A DNA stretch of 64,000 bases, taken from NCBI GenBank assembly GCA_959347315.1, contig OY365814.1, positions 29,773,251 to 29,837,250 on the forward strand. The letters run 5' to 3'. The notes beneath the pieces were generated by a model. The model made no database searches and was not told where the DNA came from. It saw only the letters and a list, made by a program, of their open reading frames with translations. Positions 56,476 through 64,000 of the stretch are shown one piece after another (within the stretch, counting starts at the first letter, position 1; each line of letters opens with the position of its first letter). The stretch is from Bimastos eiseni. Lineage: Eukaryota > Annelida > Clitellata > Crassiclitellata > Lumbricidae. Position numbers and translations under genes: made by a program.

Positions 56476-56535
56476 ACACTGGACGTCGAGCTTCTGCCTT
56501 ACGCGCGCCCCGACCAATAAACCGCACATACGATC

Positions 56536-56596
56536 AGACACATTAACCGTTGAACAGACCTACGCATGCACCGACCAATAAACCGATCAACCGCCG
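56536..56596. repeat. Left inverted arm flanking the satellite
   Basis: Begins AGACACATTAACCGTTGAAC and ends ACCGATCAACCGCCG. Its reverse complement is found at 57970-58031 with about 85% identity. Related copies of ACCGACCAATAAACCG and GACACATTAACCGATCAACA follow in tandem to about 56655. Confidence 0.85.
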
Positions 56597-56684
56597 CACG
56601 CACGAACTGACACATTAACCGATCAACAGACGCACGCACGAACTGACACATTAAGACAGAAGCACGCTCCTCTTCCCGTACCTT

Positions 56685-57969
56685 CCGATACTCTCAGCCT
56701 CCCTTACCTCCAATACTCTCCTCGTCCCTTACCTCCAATACTCTCGCCGCATTGGAGTTAAGGGAGGGTGAGCGTATTGGAGGTAAAGGAGGAGGAGAGT
56801 GTTGGAGGTAAAGGAGGAGGAGAGTATTAGAGGAAAGGGAGGAGGAGAGTATTGGAGGTAAAGGAGGAGGAGAGTATTGGAGGTAAGGGAGGAGGTGAGT
56901 ATTGGAGGTAAAGGAGGAGGAGAGTATTGGAGGTAAAGGAGGAGGAGAGTATTGGAGGTAAAGGAGGAGGAGAGTATTGGAGGTAAAGGAGGAGGAGAGT
57001 ATTGGAGGTAAAGGAGGAGGAGAGTATTGGAGGTAAGGGAGGAGGTGAGTATTGGAGGTAAAGGAGGAGGAGAGTATTGGAGGTAAAGGAGGAGGAGAGT
57101 ATTGGAGGTAAAGGAGGAGGAGAGTATTGGAGGTAAAGGAGGAGAGTATTGGAGGTAAAGGAGGAGGAGAGTATTGGAGGTAAGGGAGGAGGAGAGTATT
57201 GGAGCTAAGGGAGGAGGTGAGTATTGGAGGTAAAGGAGGAGGAGAGTATTGGAGGTAAAGGAGGAGGAGAGTATTGGAGGTAAAGGAGGAGAGTATTGGA
57301 GGTAAAGGAGGAGGAGAGTATTGGAGGTAAGGGAGGAGGTGAGTATTGGAGGTAAAGGAGGAGGAGAGTATTGGAGGTAAAGGAGGAGGAGAGTATTGGA
57401 GGTAAAGGAGGAGGAGAGTATTGGAGGTAAAGGAGGAGGAGAGTATTGGAGGTAAAGGAGGAGAGTATTGGAGGTAAAGGAGGAGGAGAGTATTGGAGGT
57501 AAGGGAGGAGGAGAGTATTGGAGCTAAGGGAGGAGGTGAGTATTGGAGGTAAAGGAGGAGGAGAGTATTGGAGGTAAAGGAGGAGGAGAGTATTGGAGGT
57601 AAGGGAGGAGGTGAGTATTGGAGGTAAAGGAGGAGGAGAGTATTGGAGGTAAAGGAGGAGGAGAGTATTGGAGGTAAAGGAGGAGAAGAGTATTGGAGGT
57701 AAAGGAGGAGGAGAGTATTGGAGGAATGGGAGGAGGAGAGTATTGGAGGTAAGGGAGGAGGTGAGTATTGGAGGTAAAGGAGGAGGAGAGTATTGGAGGT
57801 AAGGGAGGAGGAGAGTATTGGAGGTAAGGGAGGAGGTGAGTATTGGAGGTAAAGGAGGAGGAGAGTATTGGAGGAAAAGGAGGAGGAGAGTATTGGAGGT
57901 AAAGGAGGAGGAGAGTATTGGAGGTAAAGGAGGAGGGGAGTATTGGAGGTAAAGGAGGATGAGAGTAAT
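56685..57969. repeat. 25-bp satellite array with 319-bp higher-order period
   Basis: After two or three inverted copies (56685-56750) come about 49 direct copies of GTATTGGAGGTAAAGGAGGA then GGAGA (25 bp), with 22-bp variants and AAGGGAGGAGGT variants. The rare variant GGAGCTAAGGGAGG recurs at 57201 and 57520, 319 bp apart (eleven 25-bp and two 22-bp units), so a block of 13 units has been duplicated. A 266-codon minus-strand frame is purely this repeat and not a gene. Confidence 0.95.
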
Positions 57970-58031
57970 GCGGCGGTTGACCGGTTTATTGGTCGGTGCT
58001 CGCATGGGTCTTTTGAGCGGTTAATGTGTCT
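57970..58031. repeat. Right inverted arm flanking the satellite
   Basis: GCGGCGGTTGACCGGTTTAT, then TGGTCGGTGC, to GAGCGGTTAATGTGTCT; the reverse complement of 56536-56596. Together the arms enclose the array like a fold-back element. Confidence 0.85.
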
Positions 58032-58111
58032 TACTATTTTAATTTTTCATAATAGTTCATTGCAATATATTATTATTATTATTACACGAGTGTTTATATT
58101 GTTTGGTTAAA

Positions 58112-58475
58112 CTACAGCTGCACAAAAGAGCCTCTGAAGGCAACTGCGTTGAAGCGCTGGATGCACACTGACAATCGTTGGAACAAGTAGCTTGTCTCTC
58201 TAGGGTCTCTGGTGACATGTGTCAGAAGGCGACCCAAGTCTTTGATGAAGTCTATTCCTTCGTTATTGACTGGGCCCATGGTCTCACAGGCCAATGGAAT
58301 GAAGAGATAGCTGACAGCGAGCTGGCTGTACTCGATGGTCTTCCTGGTGGTAGCCACCTCCGCTGCAGCCCTCACCGAAGATGACGTCGCTTGGAGATAT
58401 GATGGAGCCACGGTGTCAATCACTGTCGCATCCCATATCAGGTTCCGTCCTCTTCGCCAAGGGATCAGCATAACA
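58112..58475 (-). pseudogene. Retroelement C-terminal domain fragment
   Basis: A minus-strand frame of about 120 codons reads MLIPWRRGRNLIWDATVIDT, VAPSYL, KTIEYSQL, FIPLACETMG, IDFIKDLGRLL and YLFQRLSVCIQRFNA. It matches a domain that in many invertebrate genomes follows the reverse transcriptase of retroelements (pattern PWxxGxxLxWDxTxxDTxAPSY). The upstream reverse transcriptase is absent, so this is a truncated copy with an intact frame, not a host gene. Confidence 0.7.
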
Positions 58476-58564
58476 GTTAATAAATTTAAACTGTAAAATA
58501 TGATGCCTAACAAAAATAAATAACCTACGGTAAAGCCAATGTTTTATGTCTTTATCTATTCGAC

Positions 58565-58692
58565 TTTGCAGGGGGTTAGAGTTCAGATATTCACACGCAT
58601 GGGAGAGGGGTTCACAAAATGTACGCGGTGCAACAGGGGAGGTGGGTCTGAAAGTCCCATTTTTTACGTACGTAACATGTGGATGGGCCCCA
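58565..58692. mobile_element. MITE family G, partial copy 3
   Basis: AAAATGTACGCGGTGCAACA, TTTTTTACGTACGTAACATG and TGGATGGGCCCC match the right third of the element at 19788-20238. The left part is missing. Confidence 0.65.
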
Positions 58693-58869
58693 AAGACGTT
58701 GCAGCATCTTCATTCAGTTAGAGGTTGGTCAGTGGATACGGATAGACAGTCTATCTTAAGGAGCATTGAATGATGAAATGTGTGAAGCTAATCGAGGAAA
58801 AACGACAATGACTGCATGTGCATACTTTTTACCAGCTCAATATCCACGCAAGACATTGAACGGTCATGT

Positions 58870-58875
58870 TTTATT
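58870..58875 (-). promoter_or_regulatory. Candidate poly(A) signal for the TRAPPC10-type gene
   Basis: TTTATT on the plus strand is AATAAA on the minus strand, about 700 bp past the stop at 59582. It is one of several possible signals. Confidence 0.25.
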
Positions 58876-59581
58876 TTACCGCACCTATGAAGGCTCCACT
58901 GCGCCGTTATTTAAGTTTCCCAACACAATACACACTGAAGAAGCATGCAATTACAGGGCATGTTTCCAGTAGGGTATGCATCATCCCTAACTAGTGCTTG
59001 ATGGAAGATGTTAAGAGCCATTTGGTGTCTTAAGGACATGTTTAAGCTCAGAACCTCTGCAGTCAGTCATTACAGTGATTTATATAGCACCCCTTCGTGG
59101 TTACTATTCAGGACCAAAAGACATGCAAACACCTAGATGTGATTGAAAAATCAACAAGTTTTGTAGTTGAAACATAGTATCCTAATAATACTCATAAAGA
59201 GAGCTTTATATTAGGGTCATACAGGGTGACACAACCATTACCCAACAAGCATTTACAGAGCACTTAAGAGAAAACAATTATTCTGGAATGCTAAATGATT
59301 GGACATCCCATCATGAAATGTAATCGAGCATTTATATAGCGCCCCTATATGATATCTACTCTGCAGCACTTTCTTTACAGGCCTAAGCGAAAAGGGTCAC
59401 CTGTTGTGGGCCTCGCACAAGCGTGGAACCAACCAATGGATTCCCGTCGACAGTCTGCAGCAACTCACTCACACAGTATGGGATTGTTTTCTCATGGTTT
59501 CTGCAAGTAACTGAACTGTGGTGTAGGTCCCTGAACTCGACCTCCTATGAGCAAAGCACTCAAAAATGAGTACAAACGCTG

Positions 59582-59913
59582 TTACAGTATAATTTCAGTT
59601 GTGTGGTGTATGGGTGCAAAAGATGTACCCGGTTTTCCACCATTCTTGGAGCACACGTATATCTGTTGTCTTTGAGTGCAGTTGTAGATTTGGTTCTGAT
59701 CGAACGGTTCCAGTTTGTGCTTCCGTCCGCTAGACGCCTCGTAGGGTGGCGTCTCGACTGAAACGGTCTCTGCAGAAACGGTCTCCACGGAAACGGCTCC
59801 AGCATCGGCCGATGCTTGGTTGCTGCCAGCGTCGATCCTCTGATGGCCGTTGGATGTAGACTCTGAACTCTCAACCTCACCACTTGCTCCGTGCTCCTTC
59901 TCGTCGTTAGGTG
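59582..59913 (-). CDS. TRAPPC10: TRAPPC10-type terminal exon (stop)
   Basis: Acceptor CATTTAG|CA completes Ala. Residues PNDEKEHGASGEVESSESTS, then a threefold VETVS/AETVS repeat, then KHKLEPFDQNQIYNCTQRQQ, to TTEIIL and TAA at 59584-59582. A 107-codon frame in another phase over the same DNA is a shadow. Confidence 0.7.
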
Positions 59914-62900
59914 CTAAATGTATTAAAAAAAATTATTCTGTTACTGCTGTCTATCACTGCCCCTTCGCATAATCACAATCAGTGTCGTATTTAGCATCTG
60001 TTGCCCAACGCAAAATTATTTCAGAGGCCCTATTATTGCAGTATCTGCTCAAATGACAATAATGTTGTCACTTGACGCTGACGAGGCTATTTTGGGGCCC
60101 CTAGGTTTGTGGTGACGTACACAAACGCATATGCTGTGCACGCCTAAAAATGGTCGTGATCGTAATCACCATGACAGCTGTTACTTCCATTATTACTAGT
60201 AATTAGCTTCTATGTAACCAAGCAATTATATAGTGCCACTTGTATCAGCATATAATGCATCAATCAATGTCACATGAAGACTGAGCCATAATCAAGTAAA
60301 TAAATTCTGAAGACCAATAAACTACGAGCATAGAGGCAGCATCTAGTAGATATTCATATCTTAAAAAGATATCGAGAACTACAGGACAAAAGAAAACTTC
60401 TCGAGACTCCTAGTAGGCCCGGCGGTGGGTCGGGAGCATCTCTGAATAATTATCTTGAAGAGGCGCTAAATAAATTACATAGATAGATAGAAAAGAAACT
60501 CAATAGAATGAACAGACACAGAGAGAAAATTCCAGAGTCTAGGTCAGCACTGCCTGTACCAGTCATGGCTACATGACATCAACATCGTGTGTCACGGTGG
60601 CCGATTGGTTAGAGTGGTCTGTGCGTAACGCTCAGAGTGCGCCGCGTGTGTGGGTTTGACCTCGTCCGAGGAGTCACTGTGTAAGGACCTTGAGCAAGTC
60701 CTTCGCACACAATTGCTCTGCAGTACAACTGCAATTGTGCAGTCAAGGCGCGTGTGCACTTCTGAACTAAACTGGAAGAAGGACGAGATCAAACCACAGC
60801 TGCATTGTATTGTATTGTATTATAACGTCATAATCATGGCAATCACACTAACAGAGTGGAAATAATTACTGCATCAACCTGCAAAAGGCTAAAAATCCGT
60901 TTCATACATTTAAAGTCAGTTTTCTTTGTTAATGTCACTTGAATTATTTTGTAAACAAGCATAAATCAGTAATTTTTCATGTTTTCAGAAACGTCTTTTG
61001 GTCAACACAGAGAAGAAAATAAGAAAAATTCATTCTTTCTGCTCATTAAGTCCAAATGTTTGTTGTACCATTTCTAGCTTTGATCACAGGGTGATGCAAT
61101 AAGTATTTCCACGACTGTACAATTATTGAGAACATCCAACAGCAGAGACAATGACAAGATGAAGCCATTCATTGCAAATTGACTGTGGAAGCAGAGACGA
61201 GGAACAGGAGCAGAGAATATCTCCTACCCACGGTCTCTTGCAGGAGTCGGATGGACGGCAGGTAAATGTAACCGCTCCTCAGAGGACTGGCAGAAACTGA
61301 AACCTGGAAACGACCGTTCTCGATGACAACCTCGCCTGAAACATGGTAACGTGACAAAACATCATATTACACAGATGAACGCATCATCAATATTCCTCGA
61401 TGTCCAGGGCGAATGGCTATTTAATTTAGCCCCTAATTCTCTTCCAAAAAAACCATCCACCGTAGCTGCCTGACTGTCAAATTGCATGAACCCAAGTATT
61501 ATGTCTGTGGACTAATTCAACCCTGTTGATATAGTGCTGATTCAGTGCCTCTGAATTACCTGTAAGTGTGTTCATTTGGTTGCTGTAGATAGCAATTACG
61601 ATTACAATTACGATTATGACTTCACATGTCTCCAAGTCAAGTTTGACGTCTGTCATGATAAGAAAATTTTCAATCTACATTCCATTTAAATGGTTATAAG
61701 GTAAATTCTTCGTAAACAGTTGTTCGTAAAACAATTCTTCGTAAATCGTAAACAGTTGTTCATAAAACAATTCATCGTCACACAATTCTAACCCTTAGCC
61801 TAACCCTAACTGTTTTATGAAGAACGGTGCTTTGCGAAGAATTGTTTTATGAACAACAGCTTACGAAGAATTGTTTTATGAACAACTGTTTATGAAGAAA
61901 ATGTGGGACACCCATTTAACTAACAAAGACAATTCACCAAGCACTCACCTTGCACACACACAGAGCCTGATGGCAGGTTCTTTCCACAAGACGGTTACTG
62001 TATAATACTCTGCAAGAACCTTGAGAAAATCTTAACTTATGCATAACTGCACAACACCATCGAATATATATCGGTCAGAGACACTCGATAAACACAGATA
62101 TAACACGAACCTGTCATCTGCCCAGCGACAGACCAATCCTTTTCGTTGAAGGTCACTTCGTACGAGGTCGCAAAAGCTTCAAGAACTACCGGAGTCACGG
62201 CAAGTCTCACGTCGTAAGACTTGTCGATCTCGAGACCCTCGCTAAGACTTCGACTGTCGTCGGGAATCAGGGCCGATGTCGTAACGAACAAAGTCTGCAG
62301 AGGAAGATATTCCCAAAAGATACTCTCATGAATTAATCTACATATCTAAAGATGCTTAGTTGCAAATTGTAATTCTTCCCCTAGAAACTATAAGAAATTT
62401 TAACCTAAATCCTCCCTTGGATCTTGATCTGGAACCAGAACGAAATGAGAGACTTAGCCATTGTGGACTTGATTTGGTATAGCGCCAGTGAATTCTATTC
62501 TATTCTATTTACGGATTAATAAAGCGCCTCTCACAGTACAACCCAATCAGAGGCGCTCCCAGTGCGATAAACCCCTAGAGAAAAGAAAAGTCTTAAGAGA
62601 ACGAGCAGAAACAGTTGTGCTACTAGATAAGATTGCAGCACGAGTCACAGCAGGAAGGCTGTTCCATAGCAAGGGGCCAACAGAGGCATAGGCACGATGC
62701 TGAGCCGTCGCAGTTCTAGACTGCGGCACTAGAAGATCGTGACGGTCTAAAGAATGGAGAGGACATCCGGTGGTTTCCCTGACGTGGCTTTCATGGGCGC
62801 TGAGAAATTTTCTAAGATCTACATTACAGGGAATAAACGTAAGATCATAGTTCAATCCACTCCATGGTTTATTTGACAATCAGACAATCTTATAATATCA

Positions 62901-63527
62901 TTGAGTGAAAAGCTGTTCATTTGGAAATCATAATATTCAATACAGTTAGATCGCTCAGTAAGACATCAGCTTTCATAATATGTCTCAAACCAAAACATCA
63001 ACTAATTCTATCAGAACAAGATGATCCTAGCCCAAATAGACAAGAATTGTTTATATTATTCCATCCACAGGTAAACTACCTAATCTGTCATTCAAAAAAT
63101 CGAGATGACAAAACTTGTCTAGAATCTCCAGATTACAGATGATTTCAGTTTACTCTGGATCACATTACTGTAACCCATATTCATGATTTACACTGACAAT
63201 TCCATGCTTTCTATGTCAAAATGCTGCCAAACGCTACATTAATATAATATAATAATATTAATTTACTTTTATTATATTTACTATTGTCACTTATTACATT
63301 ATTATTATTTACTATTATTATGATTATTAATATTGATTTACTTGCATCGGGACAAAGCTCACCGCAAAGTTCTCCAGTGTGAAGTCGTATTTCTGCTCCT
63401 GCGGCACAGTGACGCCATCTGGCATTTGGTAATGCAGTTGAAAAGAGCAGGGAACCAGCGCATCATTGAACGAGTCGTTCGTCTGTAGTTCCCACACAAA
63501 TGAAACACTCTGGTCTTTTCGAATGAT
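59582..63527 (-). CDS. TRAPPC10: TRAPPC10-type TRAPP II subunit, C-terminal exons (gene continues past the right edge)
   Basis: Join of 63363-63527, 62111-62294, 61228-61335 and 59582-59913: 789 nt, last 262 residues, introns phase 0, 1 and 1. SYEVTFNEKDWSVAGQMTGE then VVIENGRFQVSVSASPLRSG and YIYLPSIRLL fits the beta-sandwich near the end of animal TRAPPC10 (human WMVCGR... and LPLPEVSLF). The last exon has the serine/glutamate-rich low-complexity stretch and a closing KLEPFDQNQIYNCTQRQQIY like human LPAGQVFNSSSGTQVLV. By family knowledge TRAPPC10 (yeast Trs130) belongs to TRAPP II, an exchange factor acting on Rab11/Rab1-type GTPases at the trans-Golgi. The call rests on weak C-terminal similarity recalled from the human protein. 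Another large beta-sandwich trafficking subunit such as TRAPPC11 is a less likely alternative. Confidence 0.72.
60400..60497 (+). mobile_element. LINE 3' tail copy with (ATAG)n
   Basis: GGGTCGGGAGCATCTCTGAA then TTATCTTGAAGAGGCGCTAA, ending in AGATAGATAG. TRAPPC10-type last intron. Confidence 0.7.
60591..60822 (+). mobile_element. tRNA-derived SINE (family A)
   Basis: GTCACGGTGGCCGATTGGTT then AGAGTGGTC (A-box), GGGTTTGACCTC (B-box), AAGGACCTTGAGCAAGTCCT, and a TGCATTGTATTGTATTGTAT tail. It is the best preserved of the three copies and lies in the last intron of the TRAPPC10-type gene. Confidence 0.88.
61228..61335 (-). CDS. TRAPPC10: TRAPPC10-type exon n-1
   Basis: Acceptor TGTTTCAG|GC. 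It encodes EVVIENGRFQVSVSASPLRS then GYIYLPSIRLLQETV. Donor GTGG|GTAGGA, phase 1. Confidence 0.75.
61703..61900. repeat. Long imperfect hairpin with telomere-like loop
   Basis: The left arm (TTCTTCGTAAACAGTTGTTC, TAAAACAATTCTTCG, then a second round) pairs with the right arm (GAAGAATTGTTTTATGAACA, twice). The about 25-bp loop reads TAACCCTTAGCCTAACCCTAAC, which resembles the animal telomere repeat CCCTAA. Each arm is itself a double repeat of about 35 bp. It lies between exons n-2 and n-1 of the TRAPPC10-type gene. Confidence 0.8.
62111..62294 (-). CDS. TRAPPC10: TRAPPC10-type exon n-2
   Basis: Acceptor CTCTGCAG|ACT. It encodes TLFVTTSALIPDDSRSLSEG, LEIDKSYDVRLAVTPV and SYEVTFNEKDWSVAGQMT. 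Donor ACAG|GTTCGT, phase 1. Confidence 0.75.
62505..62879 (-). pseudogene. LINE ORF2 C-terminus and 3' tail (best copy)
   Basis: An open minus-strand frame of about 110 codons: PWSGLNYDLTFIPCNVDLRK, RHDLLVPQSRTATAQHRAYA, SVGPLLWNSLPAVTR and KTFLFSRGLSHWERL. It has the xDLLVPxxRTxxxQxxxxxxGPxxWNSLP signature of CR1/L2/jockey-like LINEs. It continues into GGGAGCGCCTCTGATTGGGT and the AGGCGCTTTATTAATCC tail. It is 5'-truncated, as usual for LINEs. Confidence 0.8.
63240..63350. repeat. AT/TTA-rich tract
   Basis: AATATAATATAATAATATTA and TTATTATTATT runs next to the donor side of exon n-3. Simple sequence. Confidence 0.8.
63363..63527 (-). CDS. TRAPPC10: TRAPPC10-type exon n-3
   Basis: Encodes 55 residues: IIRKDQSVSFVWELQTNDSF, NDALVPCSFQLHYQ and VPQEQKYDFTLENFA, an alternating beta-strand pattern. 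Acceptor GGAATAG|ATC (weak, with a T-run upstream), donor TTTGCG|GTGAGC. The phase at its start is assumed to be 0. Confidence 0.72.
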
Positions 63528-63850
63528 CTATTCCATATTAAAAAAAATACACTAATATGTAGCACATTTTTAAGCACCTCAAAAAATTCTGTACCAATGC
63601 ATATCAAGCAGATCCAATTGGGACCTGCAAATCATGACACTTTGGCACTCCTTCTTGCAAACTAATTGTTTTAAATGTTTACTGCACGTCGATTGGGTTG
63701 TTCAATTGCTGTGTGCAATGTGGCATGCAACGATGTTAACATATCAACATAACACTTAACATATCAGAGGCTGCGACCACCGCACTGCTGCTCATTGGAC
63801 CCTTGGCTGAAGACTGGAGAGTTTAATGGACTAATCCAGAATCTCATAGA

Positions 63851-64000
63851 GCAGCGTTTCCCAATCTTTTTTGACCGCGGAACCCTTTTGATCTTCAAAA
63901 TGTTTCGCAGAACCCCGTTCAAAACCATCATATTCTGTTGTAGGTACAACGTACGCTTGAGAATGCAGATAATAACAGGTTTAGGCCTAGATTAGGTTAG
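63851..64000. mobile_element. hAT-like element, left end only (runs off window)
   Basis: GCAGCGTTTCCCAATCTTTT then TTGACCGCGGAACCC and GTTTCGCAGAACCCC are typical of a non-autonomous hAT left end (CAGYGKTTCYCAA). The right end lies beyond the window. Confidence 0.55.

Noticed and set aside
57205..58005. 266-codon minus-strand frame (SNTLLLPYLQYSPPPLPPIL repeats)
   Set aside because: Purely the 25-bp satellite. No sign of selection or a gene context.
60591..60680. Possible tRNA genes at SINE heads (also 16661, 30646)
   Set aside because: Boxes A and B are present but the sequences do not fold into a full cloverleaf and continue into SINE bodies.
1..64000. Operons, CRISPR arrays, toxin-antitoxin or phage systems
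   Set aside because: The window is intron-bearing animal DNA. Tandem repeats present lack the repeat-spacer structure of CRISPR and no prokaryotic genes are seen.

Overview
This is animal (metazoan) nuclear DNA, not prokaryotic. Coding sequence occurs only as short exons with GT-AG borders and matching phases, separated by AT-rich introns of about 0.4 to 9 kb. The rest is dense in microsatellites, tRNA-derived SINEs, LINE 3' ends and small DNA transposons. Protein similarity (one WAVE-type gene, one ARHGAP1-type gene) and the repeat content suggest a non-vertebrate, possibly a marine invertebrate deuterostome or lophotrochozoan. The sequence alone does not fix the species.

Layout, left to right. 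1-3168: no convincing gene; probably WASF 3' UTR and flank. 3169-17373, minus strand: a complete WASF/WAVE (SCAR) gene in five coding exons (635 aa), with WAVE homology domain, proline-rich middle and WH2-central-acidic tail. 17374-21289: intergenic, with an old 43-bp-type minisatellite into which a small transposon has inserted. 21290-27261, minus strand: a complete STRAP (UNRIP) WD40 gene in seven exons (326 aa). 27262-29560: the head-to-head gap between STRAP and the next gene. 29561-52281, plus strand: an ARHGAP1 (p50RhoGAP/Cdc42GAP) gene in 14 constitutive coding exons (483 aa) plus one predicted 33-nt cassette exon. 52282-59581: the tail-to-tail gap, holding a 1.2-kb 25-bp satellite array inside a fold-back structure and a retroelement fragment. 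59582-63527, minus strand: the last four exons of a TRAPPC10-type gene that runs off the right edge.

All spliced models were assembled by hand from splice sites and phase. The three complete models sum to exact multiples of three (1908, 981 and 1452 nt) and the partial one to 789 nt, which is strong internal support. WAVE (Rac to Arp2/3 actin branching) and ARHGAP1 (RhoA/Cdc42 inactivation) act in related cytoskeletal pathways, STRAP in SMN/TGF-beta signalling, and TRAPPC10 in Golgi trafficking. Their proximity need not mean shared function.

I found no new multi-gene system. The most notable signals are a predicted in-frame microexon in ARHGAP1, a coding-like minisatellite next to a WASF splice donor, a satellite array with a 319-bp higher-order period between inverted arms, a hairpin with telomere-like sequence in its loop, and several small transposons whose terminal repeats and target-site duplications can be read directly.
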